Of a DNA stretch of 64,000 nucleotides, positions 33,737 to 42,994 are shown piece after piece. Position numbers and translations under genes: made by a program. Source of the stretch: Bacteroidota bacterium (GTDB taxonomy: Bacteria > Bacteroidota > Bacteroidia > B-17B0 > Aurantibacillaceae); contig JAFLBH010000001.1 of assembly GCA_017303905.1 (NCBI GenBank), positions 969,809 through 1,033,808 on the forward strand. The letters run 5' to 3'. Every line of letters begins with the position of its first letter. The first letter of the stretch is position 1. Below the pieces are notes generated by a model that saw only the letters and a list, made by a program, of their open reading frames with translations, was not told where the DNA came from and did not search any database.

Positions 33737-35484
33737 TGATTGCTTTACAAAATAATTATTCCAAATTAAATTTATACGCGATTGGCTTCATCAGTCTTTT
33801 GCTTATTTATTTTTTTGTGTGGCGTACAGATGCAATAGGATACGGTTCTGTTATTGCCGGTGATGGCAATGATTACTACTCTTATCTTATGGCCATCTTT
33901 ATCGACCATAATTTGGGTCACCAGGATACTTCGCCTTGGTATATAATTCAAACACCAACCGGAACAATAAATGTTCACTTTGTAGGTGTATCGCTAATGT
34001 TATTGCCTTTTTTTCTAATTGGTTATGGATGGGCAAACATGGGCGGTTACGAAATCAATGGTATCAGCGAACCATTTCAGAAGATGATAAGTATTGGCGC
34101 GCTGTTTTATGCTATCATGGGTTTTTATTTCATCCGTAAACTTTTATTGAAGAAAGAATATTCTGAAACGCATATTGCTTTAATTTCTCTGCTTGTTTTT
34201 TTTGGCACCCATCTGTTAAGTTATACTATCACTGAACCAACCATGTCGCATGTGTATTCCTTCGCGCTGATATCCGCTTTTATGTACACATCGTATCGCG
34301 TTTTCAATACCTATAAGCTATCTTATTTTATCGCATCCGGTATTTTATTTGGTTTAATCATTCTGGTGCGGCCAATCAATGCGATTATTTTATTTATAAT
34401 TCCGCTCTGGTCCGATTCATGGAGTGAGTTCATTTACCGCACAAAAGATATTTTATGGAATAATAAATTAAAAATGTTTTCAGCCGGTACCGTTTTTAAA
34501 TTAACCATTTCAATTCAGTCGTTAATATGGTATTTCCAAAATGGAAAGTTGATGCAGTATACATATAAGGATAACGGTTTGTATCTGTTTAATCCTAGTC
34601 CGATTAAAATGCTTTTCGGTTTTAATGGCGGATTATTCATTTATACTCCTTTGTGCTTATTACTTTTATTTGGATTAATACCTATGTATAAAGAGCAGCG
34701 CTATTCGTTTTTTGTGCTGAGTGCTTTCCTGCTTTTTGTGTTTTACATTTTATCTTCACATTGGGCTTACACTTATTTTGACGGAATAAGTATTCGTGCA
34801 TTTGTTGATTTTCTCCCGGTGTTAGCATTACCCGGTGCCGCGCTTATTAAGAAAGTAAGTGAAATAAAAATCAAACCCGTTGCGCTATCCGGAATTACAT
34901 TAGCAGCATTATTTAACCTGCTCGTTTGTTACCAATATAAAGCCGGCATCATTCCACCGGCCGGCATGAATTTTGAAAAATTCAAATATGTATTATTTAA
35001 AACCGATAAAAAATACGCCGGTGTATTAGGCGGATGTAATGATTTAAGACCTTATTCTAAAAAACATCCGGAAGCAAGTTTAAAGTATGAAAATAAATTC
35101 GACTCGACTGAATATTTTACTTACAAAGAAAATGAGTTCGGTGTAGAATACCGTTTGGAAAAATTGGGATTCTCCACAAGTAAAATTTTTGTGCGAGTAA
35201 AATTAAAGCGTAAGGAAGCAGAGTTAAACAATTCGGAGAAAGCGTTGTTGGTGTTAGATATACAAAATGCGGCAGGCGAAAAGAAAAGTTATCAGGCATA
35301 CAAATTAAACGATGCGCCTGCTTCTGACTGCTGTGAGTGGAAAGAACGTAAATTCTCCGTTACCATGGATGGTAAATTAGATGCAGAAGACAAATTAGTA
35401 ATTTATATATGGAATAAAGAGAAAAAGGAATTTTACATAGATGATTTTAAAGTAGAAGTATACAATTATAATTATAGCAACTAA
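33736..35484 (+). CDS. polytopic membrane protein embedded in the suf operon
   Basis: The start is GTG at 33736, overlapping the sufB stop by one base, and the stop is one base from sufC, so it is translationally coupled. The 582 residues have about ten membrane helices and a soluble C-terminal beta-rich domain of about 170 residues (450-582). The N-terminal AGDGNDYYSYLMAIFIDHNLGHQ with an acidic DG motif in the first loop and the helix pattern recall GT-C-type (PMT/ArnT-like) glycosyltransferases, so a lipid-linked sugar transferase is a reasonable guess. It has no obvious link to Fe-S assembly. Confidence 0.7.
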   Translation: MIALQNNYSKLNLYAIGFISLLLIYFFVWRTDAIGYGSVIAGDGNDYYSYLMAIFIDHNLGHQDTSPWYIIQTPTGTINVHFVGVSLMLLPFFLIGYGWANMGGYEINGISEPFQKMISIGALFYAIMGFYFIRKLLLKKEYSETHIALISLLVFFGTHLLSYTITEPTMSHVYSFALISAFMYTSYRVFNTYKLSYFIASGILFGLIILVRPINAIILFIIPLWSDSWSEFIYRTKDILWNNKLKMFSAGTVFKLTISIQSLIWYFQNGKLMQYTYKDNGLYLFNPSPIKMLFGFNGGLFIYTPLCLLLLFGLIPMYKEQRYSFFVLSAFLLFVFYILSSHWAYTYFDGISIRAFVDFLPVLALPGAALIKKVSEIKIKPVALSGITLAALFNLLVCYQYKAGIIPPAGMNFEKFKYVLFKTDKKYAGVLGGCNDLRPYSKKHPEASLKYENKFDSTEYFTYKENEFGVEYRLEKLGFSTSKIFVRVKLKRKEAELNNSEKALLVLDIQNAAGEKKSYQAYKLNDAPASDCCEWKERKFSVTMDGKLDAEDKLVIYIWNKEKKEFYIDDFKVEVYNYNYSN

Positions 35485-35485
35485 A

Positions 35486-36241
35486 ATGATAACAATTAAA
35501 AATTTGCATGCCAATGTTGGCGATAAAGAAATTTTGAAAGGCATTAATCTCGAAGTAAAAGCGGGCGAAGTGCATGCGATTATGGGGCCTAACGGCTCAG
35601 GAAAATCAACCTTGTCCGGTGTTTTAGCAGGTAAAGAAGATTACGATGTAACAGACGGAGAAGTTACTTTCAATGGTAAAAACTTGTTGGAAATGTCGCC
35701 TGAAGATCGCGCGCGCGAAGGATTATTTTTAGCGTTTCAATATCCGGTGGAAATTCCGGGTGTGAGTAATATTAACTTTTTAAAAACTGCTTTAAATGAA
35801 ATCCGCACCTATCACGGCAAGGAGGAAATTGCAGCAAAAGATTTTCTTGCATTGGTAAAAGAAAAGCAAAAGCTGGTTGAGCTCGACGCTAAATTAGCGA
35901 ACCGCAGCGTAAATGAAGGATTCAGTGGTGGCGAGAAAAAGCGAAACGAAATTTTTCAAATGGCTATGTTGGAACCGAAACTGGCTATTTTAGATGAAAC
36001 CGATAGCGGATTGGATATCGATGCTTTACGTATTGTAGCGAATGGCGTTAATAAGTTAAAATCGAAAGACAATGCAACCATCGTAATTACGCATTATCAA
36101 CGCTTGCTGGATTATATCGTTCCTGATTTTGTTCATATTCTATATAAAGGAAAAATCGTAAAATCGGGCGGGAAAGAATTAGCATTGGAGTTGGAAGCAA
36201 AAGGTTACGATGAAATTAAAAAACAATTTGAAAACGCATAA
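35486..36241 (+). CDS. sufC: Fe-S assembly ATPase SufC
   Basis: 251-residue ABC-type ATPase. Walker A GPNGSGKS (about 34-41), signature FSGGEKKRNEI, Walker B LAILDETDSGLDIDAL and switch His in TIVITHYQ are intact. The Q-loop region FQYPVEIPGV is typical of SufC. It energises SufBD during cluster assembly. The gene follows the inserted membrane-protein gene by one base. Confidence 0.97.
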   Translation: MITIKNLHANVGDKEILKGINLEVKAGEVHAIMGPNGSGKSTLSGVLAGKEDYDVTDGEVTFNGKNLLEMSPEDRAREGLFLAFQYPVEIPGVSNINFLKTALNEIRTYHGKEEIAAKDFLALVKEKQKLVELDAKLANRSVNEGFSGGEKKRNEIFQMAMLEPKLAILDETDSGLDIDALRIVANGVNKLKSKDNATIVITHYQRLLDYIVPDFVHILYKGKIVKSGGKELALELEAKGYDEIKKQFENA

Positions 36242-36250
36242 TCCCGGGAG

Positions 36251-37522
36251 ATGAGCATAGTAGATTCAAAAACATCCGTTACTCAAAACATTCTTGATGC
36301 TTTAGGTAAATCAGGGAATAAAACCGCGTTTATACCCGATGCTGCTTTGGTATCAGCTATTCGTTTTATCGAAGAAAAAGGTTTCCCGAATGCAAAAGTA
36401 GAGGATTATAAGTATTGCAATATTGAAGCCGTATTAAGAAGAGATTTCAAATCGCTTGAGTATGATTTCAATTCTATAAAATCAGTTCACGCATATAAGC
36501 TGAACAACACATTTACCATTGTTGTCGTGAATGGCACTTATTCACCGGAATTGTCAGATAAAGCGGAAGGATTTGTGTTAAGTCCGTTCGATCAAACCAA
36601 CAGCACACAAACACACATTTCAAGTCTGGCTGTTCCTGACGCTGATGCTTTAGTTGCAGTTAATACCGCATTTTCAAATAACGGATTTTATCTTCAGATA
36701 AAGGGCGTTGTAAAAAAGCCAATTCATGTTATCAATATTGGTTCAGTAAAGAAGAACGCGTTTGTTAATCCTCGCCAAATGATTGTGTTGGAAAACAACG
36801 CGGAAGCTACACTTATTGAGTCATTCGTTTCTTACAATAATTCGGCAAACATTTTTACCAATCATGTATCGGAAGTAACACTAGGTGAAAACGCGAAATT
36901 GAATTCGTACCGTTTACAGTATGAAGATTTGCATTCTTTCCAGGTGAACACCACACAAGTAAAGGTAAGCCGTTACGCGAATTATGCTACTAACACCTTT
37001 ACATTTGGCGGTTCGTTGGTAAGAAATAATCTGAATGTAGTGCTGGCTAGCGATTTGTGTGAAGCGCATTTGAATGGTTTGTTTGTAGCTAAAGGCAATC
37101 AGCTGATTGATAATCATACATTGGTAGATCATCAGATGCCAAACTGCCAAAGCAATGAATTATACAAAGGCATTGCCAAGGATAAATCAACCGGCATCTT
37201 CAACGGAAAAATTTATGTGCGTAAGGACGCTCAAAAAACAAATGCTTATCAAAGCAGTAAGAATATTTTATTGAGCGATGACGCTACCATTAATACAAAG
37301 CCTCAATTGGAAATTTACGCGGATGATGTAAAATGTTCGCATGGAACATCGACAGGCAAAGTAGACGAACAGGCTTTATTTTATTTAAAGGCCAGAGGAA
37401 TTGGCGAGATGAGCGCGAGAAAATTATTATTGCAGGCATTTGCACAGGAAGTGATAGACAAAATTGAAATTGAAGAATTACAACATAGAGTACTGAACTT
37501 ATTTGAACAACATTTAAAGTGA
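36251..37522 (+). CDS. sufD: Fe-S cluster scaffold subunit SufD
   Basis: The 423-residue SufB paralogue. The C-terminal beta helix ends with IYADDVKCSHGTSTGKVDEQALFYLKARG, which holds the conserved His (SHG) used with SufB for cluster binding. A GGGAG purine run lies just before the ATG. The last 4 bases overlap the GTG start of sufS. Confidence 0.95.
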   Translation: MSIVDSKTSVTQNILDALGKSGNKTAFIPDAALVSAIRFIEEKGFPNAKVEDYKYCNIEAVLRRDFKSLEYDFNSIKSVHAYKLNNTFTIVVVNGTYSPELSDKAEGFVLSPFDQTNSTQTHISSLAVPDADALVAVNTAFSNNGFYLQIKGVVKKPIHVINIGSVKKNAFVNPRQMIVLENNAEATLIESFVSYNNSANIFTNHVSEVTLGENAKLNSYRLQYEDLHSFQVNTTQVKVSRYANYATNTFTFGGSLVRNNLNVVLASDLCEAHLNGLFVAKGNQLIDNHTLVDHQMPNCQSNELYKGIAKDKSTGIFNGKIYVRKDAQKTNAYQSSKNILLSDDATINTKPQLEIYADDVKCSHGTSTGKVDEQALFYLKARGIGEMSARKLLLQAFAQEVIDKIEIEELQHRVLNLFEQHLK

Positions 37523-38724
37523 TTGATGTAAATAAAATACGTGCCGATTTTCCTATACTCAACCGGAAGGTGAATGGAAAACCCTTGGTGTATTTCGATA
37601 ATGGCGCAACTACGCAAAAGCCTAAGCAGGTTATTGACGCTGTTGTCAATTATTATTCGGAGCATAACGCTAATATTCATCGTGGCGTACATACGTTGAG
37701 TAGAGAAGCTACAGAGTTATTTGAAGAAGCGCGTAAAACAGTTTCAAAATTTATAGGAGCAGAAACAGAGGAAATTGTTTTCACCGCCGGAACAACAGAC
37801 AGTATCAACATAGTTGCTGCGGGATTGGAATTGCCGGTAGGAAGTGAAATTATCATCACTGAAATGGAACATCACTCCAATATTTTGCCATGGCAATTGT
37901 GGTGTGAAAAGAATGAAGGAAAATTAAAAGTGATTCCCGTAGAGGTAGACGGCACACTGGATATTGGATTATTAGAATCTTTAATCACGCCGCAAACAAA
38001 AGTATTGGCGGTAACACATGTGTCTAATACGCTTGGTGTTATTAATCCTGTTGATGCTTTAATTAAAATTGCAAAACAATACGATTTGATTGTATTGGTT
38101 GACGGAGCGCAATCTGTTCCGCACATGAAGATTGATGTAAAAGAATTAGGCGCTGATTTTTATGTGTTCAGCGGACATAAGGTTTACGCGCCAACAGGCA
38201 CAGGTGTATTGTGGATGAATAAACAGTGGGTCGGTAAATTGAAATTATCTCGCAGCGGCGGCGGTACCATTAAAACAGTAAGTTTTGATAAAACGGATTA
38301 TGTAGAAGGCGCACTGCGTTATGAACCCGGCACTCCAAATATTGAAGGTGTTTTAGGATTAGCTTCTGCATTGAAGTATGTGAATGAAATTGGAATCGAA
38401 AAAATTGCCAAGCATGAACATACTTTATTGAAGTATGCAACGGAACGCCTGAATGAAATTCCGGAAGTGGAGATTTACGCCAATCATTTAGAAAAGGCAG
38501 CTGTTATTTCTTTTAACGTAAAGGGTGCGCATCCATTCGATGTAGGCACACTGCTCGATAAATACGGTATAGCCGTTCGAACCGGACATCATTGTACGCA
38601 GCCATTAATGGCGCGTTATAAAATTCCCGGAACGGTGCGAGCTTCTTTTGCGATGTACAATACATTAGAAGAGGTAAATATTTTCATTGAAGCTCTTCAG
38701 AAGAGTATAAAAATGCTAAGTTAA
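37519..38724 (+). CDS. sufS: cysteine desulfurase SufS
   Basis: A 401-residue PLP enzyme that takes sulfur from cysteine. GTG start at 37519 overlaps sufD by 4 bases. Motifs: YFDNGATTQKP, TEMEHHSNILPW, VLVDGAQSVPH, FSGHKVYAPTGTG with the PLP Lys, and RTGHHCTQPLM with the catalytic persulfide Cys. It belongs to group II desulfurases, which need SufE; sufE follows directly. Confidence 0.96.
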   Translation: MIDVNKIRADFPILNRKVNGKPLVYFDNGATTQKPKQVIDAVVNYYSEHNANIHRGVHTLSREATELFEEARKTVSKFIGAETEEIVFTAGTTDSINIVAAGLELPVGSEIIITEMEHHSNILPWQLWCEKNEGKLKVIPVEVDGTLDIGLLESLITPQTKVLAVTHVSNTLGVINPVDALIKIAKQYDLIVLVDGAQSVPHMKIDVKELGADFYVFSGHKVYAPTGTGVLWMNKQWVGKLKLSRSGGGTIKTVSFDKTDYVEGALRYEPGTPNIEGVLGLASALKYVNEIGIEKIAKHEHTLLKYATERLNEIPEVEIYANHLEKAAVISFNVKGAHPFDVGTLLDKYGIAVRTGHHCTQPLMARYKIPGTVRASFAMYNTLEEVNIFIEALQKSIKMLS

Positions 38725-39144
38725 ATGAGTATTCAGGAAATTGAGAAAGAAATAGTTGAAGAGTTCGAATTGTTTGGCGACGATTGGGAAGGAAAGTATG
38801 AGCACATTATTGATTTGGGAAAATCATTGCCGAAGATAAAGGAGGAATATAAAACGGATGATAGAATTATTAAAGGTTGTCAGAGTAAAGTATGGTTACA
38901 TTCAGAGCTCAAGGAAGGTAAAATTGTTTTTACTGCCGACAGTGATGCCATTATTACAAAAGGCATGGTGGCTTTAATGATTCGAGTATTAAGTAATCAA
39001 AAACCTGAGGATGTAGTGAGTGCGAATTTGGAATTTATAGATAAAATTGGATTGAAAGAACACTTATCGCCAACACGTGCAAACGGATTGGTGAGCATGA
39101 TTAAACAAATGAAGTTAGATGCTTTAGCGTTTTTAAATAGTTAA
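38725..39144 (+). CDS. sufE: sulfur acceptor SufE
   Basis: The 139-residue protein has the acceptor Cys in IKGCQSKVWLHSE and the family C-terminal motif HLSPTRANGLVSMIKQMK. It starts on the base after the sufS stop and activates SufS. Its stop codon TAA at 39142-39144 lies within the left A/G-rich repeat of the inserted four-helix-bundle module. Confidence 0.96.
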   Translation: MSIQEIEKEIVEEFELFGDDWEGKYEHIIDLGKSLPKIKEEYKTDDRIIKGCQSKVWLHSELKEGKIVFTADSDAIITKGMVALMIRVLSNQKPEDVVSANLEFIDKIGLKEHLSPTRANGLVSMIKQMKLDALAFLNS

Positions 39145-39172
39145 AAGTAGAAGGTTTAATGTTAAAAGTATT
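39141..39172 (+). repeat. left inverted repeat of the four-helix-bundle module
   Basis: Modules AAAAGTAGAAGGTTTAATG and TTAAAAGTA, inverted relative to 39545-39582 and related to the sufA-sufB spacer repeat. Confidence 0.7.
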
Positions 39173-39174
39173 AT

Positions 39175-39546
39175 ATGGCTGGTGCAAAAAGTTTTGAAGA
39201 ATTGGAAGTTTGGCAGGTTTCAAGAAAACTTTGTAAGGATATATATGAGATAACTAATCAGCCCGCTTTGTCAAAGGATTTTGCTTTGAGAGATCAAATA
39301 AGAAGAAGTGCAGTATCAATACTTTCAAATATCTCTGAGGGCTTTGAAAGAAAGGGGGATAAACAGTTTACATATTTTCTTGGAATAGCAAAGGGCTCCG
39401 CAGGTGAACTTAGAAGTCAGTTGTATATTGCTTTAGATTTAAACTATATTAATGAATTGGAGTTTGAAAACTTAAGTGCGTCTGTAACATCTGTAAGTAA
39501 AATGATTTATGGATTAATGAACTATATAAAAGAAAGACAGATCTAA
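39175..39546 (+). CDS. four-helix-bundle protein (S23/IVS family)
   Basis: The 123-residue all-helical protein shows the IVS-encoded family signature: SFEELEVWQVSRKLCKDIYEI, LRDQIRRSAVSILSNISEGFER and FLGIAKGSAGELRSQLYIA. These proteins were first found in intervening sequences of 23S rRNA genes and often sit alone in chromosomes; their role is unknown, though relation to bAvd-type diversity-generating partners is known. Its place between sufE and sufT, with inverted A/G-rich repeats on both sides, marks it as inserted rather than part of Fe-S assembly. Confidence 0.9.
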   Translation: MAGAKSFEELEVWQVSRKLCKDIYEITNQPALSKDFALRDQIRRSAVSILSNISEGFERKGDKQFTYFLGIAKGSAGELRSQLYIALDLNYINELEFENLSASVTSVSKMIYGLMNYIKERQI

Positions 39547-39582
39547 CTTTTTACCTTTAACCTTTCACATTTGACTTTTAGA
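39545..39582 (+). repeat. right inverted repeat of the four-helix-bundle module
   Basis: CTTTTTACCTTTAACCTTTC then ACATTTGACTTTTA. The reverse complement gives AAAGGTTAAAGG and AAAAGT modules as on the left side. It ends one base before the sufT ATG region. Confidence 0.7.
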
Positions 39583-39912
39583 ATGGCTGCAATAATAATA
39601 ACAAAAAACACCGAACTCATGCAACGGGTGATTGATGAAATCAAAACCTGTTTCGACCCGGAAATTCCTGTGGATGTATGGGAATTAGGATTGATTTATG
39701 AATTGGAATTGAATGACGAGAACGAATTAAAAATCACCATGACTTTAACTTCACCAAATTGTCCGGCGGCAGAGAGCTTACCGGCTGAGGTGGAAAATAA
39801 ATGCAAGTTGTTGCCGGGTATTAAGTCAACCGAATTGAAATTAACTTTCGAACCAACCTGGACGAAAGAAATGATGAGTGAAGTAGCGCAATTGGAATTG
39901 GGTTTTATGTAA
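39583..39912 (+). CDS. sufT: SufT/DUF59-like Fe-S maturation protein
   Basis: The ATG at 39583 (MAAIIITKNTEL) is chosen over a TTG at 39571 that lies in the repeat. The 109 residues carry the DUF59/MIP18 pattern: DEIKTCFDPEIPVDVWELGLIYEL, TMTLTSPNCPAAESLP with the conserved Cys, and LTFEPTWTKEMMSEVAQLELG. It supports cluster maturation of some Fe-S proteins. The suf context backs the name. Confidence 0.9.
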   Translation: MAAIIITKNTELMQRVIDEIKTCFDPEIPVDVWELGLIYELELNDENELKITMTLTSPNCPAAESLPAEVENKCKLLPGIKSTELKLTFEPTWTKEMMSEVAQLELGFM

Positions 39913-39913
39913 C

Positions 39914-40426
39914 ATGAGCGAAGAAATTGTAAATAAAGTAGCCAATAGCGGCATCGTAACCATTGATTTGGAAGAGTATTACCAAAGTGGTGAGCGTGTA
40001 TTGTTTGATGTAAAGCCGCTTTTGTTTCAGGAGTTGATTTTAAAGGAAAAAGATTTCAGAGATTATATTAAGAATAGCGACTGGAGTGTTTATAAAGACA
40101 AGTTTGTGGCAATTACTTGCACGAACGATGCCATTGTGCCAACATGGGCGTACATGCTTGTAAGTTTAGCTTTAGAACCATTTGCTAAAAAAATCGTATT
40201 CGGAAACCTCGATCAGTTGGAAAATGAATTATATGAATATTCGCTTTCGAAAATAGATTACTCTCAATATAAAGACGCGCGTGTTGTAATTAAAGGATGC
40301 AGTAACAAACCTGTACCTGTGAATGTGTATGTGAAATTAACGGCCGCGCTAAAACCATATGCAAAGAGCATCATGTACGGCGAACCTTGCAGTACTGTTC
40401 CCTTGTATAAAGCAAAAAAAGATTAG
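39914..40426 (+). CDS. DUF2480 family protein
   Basis: 170 residues matching DUF2480, a family commonly found at the end of Bacteroidota suf operons: GIVTIDLEEYY, AFVAITCTNDAIVPTWAYMLV-like segment, GNLDQLE and VVIKGCSNKPVPVNVYVKLTAALKPYAKSIMYGEPCS. Three Cys residues, one in GEPCS near the C terminus, could bind a cluster or metal. Function unknown. It starts one base after sufT and its stop overlaps by 4 bases the convergent T9SS gene. Confidence 0.88.
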   Translation: MSEEIVNKVANSGIVTIDLEEYYQSGERVLFDVKPLLFQELILKEKDFRDYIKNSDWSVYKDKFVAITCTNDAIVPTWAYMLVSLALEPFAKKIVFGNLDQLENELYEYSLSKIDYSQYKDARVVIKGCSNKPVPVNVYVKLTAALKPYAKSIMYGEPCSTVPLYKAKKD

Positions 40427-41445
40427 TGAGTAATCGTTAGTGGTTGAGTGATTCTAAAATTATCTCCAGTTAAAGAAATAAAGTACAAACCACTTTCCAA
40501 ACTTTCAGTTTCCAAACGAATTTCGTTTTCACCCTGAATTAACTTACCAACAAAAAAGCTCTTTATTTTTCTTCCGCTAATATCAATAAGGTCGGCGGTG
40601 ATTTTACTTTCCTGAATTGCATCCAGGGTTATTACACAATGATTTTGAGCAGGATTAGGTGATAAAGTAACTTTTTTAATCGCGCTTAATTCATTTATTC
40701 CACCACAGTTATTCCAATAATTACAGGAGTCTAATTTAGAGAAGCATCCGTTTGAAAGCGCAAGCGCATAAGTACAACTTTGAAATTCCTTCATGTTATT
40801 CGTCCATTTACAAGCTAAACCCAAATCATACGGAAAGGGACAACTTGGATATCCTATAAATGCACCAAAGCCAAAATAGTTTTTGTATAAATAGAGCGGA
40901 TGAATAATACTTCCAACACTTTCAATAAATCTTAATGTATCACTTGAAGATATTGTAGTATGTTTTAATTTAAATTCTTTCCTTATACCTGCTTTAATAG
41001 TTGTGTTTTGTATCGATTTAACTTTATAATAACCTTTTGGCAAAGGATTCATAGTTGGAACGAGATTCAAGTAAATGCTATCGCCAACGTTCAATGAAAA
41101 ATCAAAAATCAAATCTTCAATTAATGATGTTTTGTCGAGATAATAAACCTTTTTGGCAACCGTATCTTCGCGTAAATAGCCAATGTGGGTGTTAACGGTG
41201 GATGTATTGGCACCATAGTAATATTTTTTATAGTTTTTTGCCGCTATGATTGTATCATTAACGGCAACGTATCGTCCATAATTGACATTTGGCGCTAATG
41301 GACTACTTGTTTTTTCAGCCTGACTAACACCGTACATGGCAAAGAAAATGTCCCATTGAGTTTTATTACTTCCAATAGTTTTGTAATAAGTTTGAGCTTT
41401 ACTGAAAAATGAAAGTAAGATAAGTGAGAGTAAAAGTTTTTTCAT
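40423..41445 (-). CDS. secreted protein with T9SS type A sorting domain
   Basis: 340 residues: signal peptide (MKKLLLSLILLSFFSKAQ), a beta-rich middle of no recognised family with six Cys between about 200 and 260 (YPSCPFPYDLGLACKW, CTYALALSNGCFSKLDSCNYWNNCGG), and a C-terminal sorting domain from about 265 (VTLSPNPAQNHCVITLD to LTGDNFRITQPLTITH). It is probably translocated by the type IX system to the cell surface. Convergent with the DUF2480 gene with a 4-base overlap. Confidence 0.75.
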   Translation of the reverse strand: MKKLLLSLILLSFFSKAQTYYKTIGSNKTQWDIFFAMYGVSQAEKTSSPLAPNVNYGRYVAVNDTIIAAKNYKKYYYGANTSTVNTHIGYLREDTVAKKVYYLDKTSLIEDLIFDFSLNVGDSIYLNLVPTMNPLPKGYYKVKSIQNTTIKAGIRKEFKLKHTTISSSDTLRFIESVGSIIHPLYLYKNYFGFGAFIGYPSCPFPYDLGLACKWTNNMKEFQSCTYALALSNGCFSKLDSCNYWNNCGGINELSAIKKVTLSPNPAQNHCVITLDAIQESKITADLIDISGRKIKSFFVGKLIQGENEIRLETESLESGLYFISLTGDNFRITQPLTITH

Positions 41446-41470
41446 CCGTTAAATATTAGGTATATCTAAT

Positions 41471-42199
41471 TTAACGAATATTTGTGTTATTCCAATCACT
41501 GGATGAAAAATGTTTGTGGAAGGCAAACATGCCGTAAGTGGTAAATCCGCTAAAAAAGATTAATAAATGAAAGTAAGTGGCTACTCTGTAGCCACACCAA
41601 TAAGGTGCGGTTCGGTCGAGGGTAATTAATTGTACAGGCAGCGAAACATCGACTATCAGCGTAAAAAGAGCAACGCTTAAAAAAAGTGTTTCAATACTTC
41701 GAAAAGGAAAGCTAAAAAGCGCTCTGTACCACTTAAAATCTTGCCCCCAAGCATGAATTAAATAATAATTTCCATTTAACGTCTCGGCAAACAATAAACA
41801 AGGCAGATTGTTATCTCCGCGGATAAATGCACTTACAGGCGCCAAAATTTTAAAGCGCTTTAAATCTTTTCGGTGTTCCGCATTAAAATCTTTGATTTTT
41901 AAAACAGCTTCATAAGGTATTTCGTTTTTGTAATGCTGACTATCTAAAAAACGCAAGCGATAATTAACACATGTTTTTTTAATTTCCTGCAAGGTGTAGA
42001 TTAAAGAATAATCTACTTCTGTCTCATCAACTAGTTCAAAAGCTTGGTTGTAAAATTTTAAATGATTTAATATTTTATTTTCTTTAAGTAGGTCGGCACC
42101 TAAAATGTTTTTTACTTCATTTAGTAAAATATCTTCGTGCTTACGATTTTTAGTTCTGATTTTTTCTAACTGAGAGGATATGTTTAAGGAATTAAACAT
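41471..42199 (-). CDS. membrane-associated hypothetical protein
   Basis: The 242 residues have a charged, helical N-terminal part (1-150) and two membrane helices near the C terminus (SIETLFLSVALFTLIVDVSL and YFHLLIFFSGFTTYGMFAF). No family recognised. Its start codon overlaps by one base the stop of the upstream secreted-protein gene at 42199, so the two are translationally coupled. Confidence 0.55.
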   Translation of the reverse strand: MFNSLNISSQLEKIRTKNRKHEDILLNEVKNILGADLLKENKILNHLKFYNQAFELVDETEVDYSLIYTLQEIKKTCVNYRLRFLDSQHYKNEIPYEAVLKIKDFNAEHRKDLKRFKILAPVSAFIRGDNNLPCLLFAETLNGNYYLIHAWGQDFKWYRALFSFPFRSIETLFLSVALFTLIVDVSLPVQLITLDRTAPYWCGYRVATYFHLLIFFSGFTTYGMFAFHKHFSSSDWNNTNIR

Positions 42200-42903
42200 T
42201 AGTAGGGTATAATTGCAATGCCAATAGAAAATGGATGAACGCCACGCGGACCATTGTCAGTGAATACTTCACTCAGGTAATAACATCCGGTTAAACAAAT
42301 TTGTTCAATTCCTATTCTGAAATTAACACCATATCTCAAACGATTAATATTAGGCAGATTGTAACGTCTAACTCTACCGTCTGCATCGTCAGTTTTCTTA
42401 AAATCCGAAATAACATATCCTATTTTTCCGCCTAACATAACTTTAAACATGGTGGCTGATTTTGTTCTGAATCGTAATTCAACCGGAATTTCAAAACTTC
42501 TTTCGTTATAACGGTTGGCGATGTAAGGCGTTGTGCGAGGTTGTAAAACAGTTGTTGCATTTTGATTATTGCTATCAAGCTTTAAAATAAAATCCGCGTT
42601 TGAACTAAAGTTGTGTACATAAATTCCTAAACCAAACCCTAAGCTGAAATTTGAAGTACCGAAAGGTTTATCAAACATAGAGGCGAAGTTAAATCCAACG
42701 CACTTCCAATCAGATTTAATATTCTTGGGTGCTCCTAGCCAATTTGTATAGTTAACTTCTAAAATTAATCGGTCGCGTGGATCCCCTTTGTAGTTTTTTA
42801 AATCAAATTCCGATTCTCCTTTGTAGTCTGTTTTTTGCTGAGCTACAGAATAAGAAACTGTGGCGAGAAACAGAAGAAATATAACAATTCGTGGGTGAAA
42901 CAT
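42199..42903 (-). CDS. outer-membrane beta-barrel-like protein
   Basis: The 234-residue product begins with a signal peptide (MFHPRIVIFLLFLATVSYSVAQ). The mature part alternates in strand pattern with many aromatic ends (RLILEVNYTNWLG, FSLGFGLGIYVHNF, FKVMLGGKIGYVISDF, LRYGVNFRIGIEQICLTGCYYL) and ends in a hydrophobic residue-rich strand (FSIGIAIIPY), as expected for an eight- to twelve-strand porin-like barrel. Specific function unknown. It pairs with the downstream membrane protein. Confidence 0.65.
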   Translation of the reverse strand: MFHPRIVIFLLFLATVSYSVAQQKTDYKGESEFDLKNYKGDPRDRLILEVNYTNWLGAPKNIKSDWKCVGFNFASMFDKPFGTSNFSLGFGLGIYVHNFSSNADFILKLDSNNQNATTVLQPRTTPYIANRYNERSFEIPVELRFRTKSATMFKVMLGGKIGYVISDFKKTDDADGRVRRYNLPNINRLRYGVNFRIGIEQICLTGCYYLSEVFTDNGPRGVHPFSIGIAIIPY

Positions 42904-42994
42904 GCGGATGACAAAGGTAAGCCTAATAATTAATTACTAAAACATTTTGTAGTCCCGAATTAAATGAGGAAATTTAGTGTTACAACATATATTT

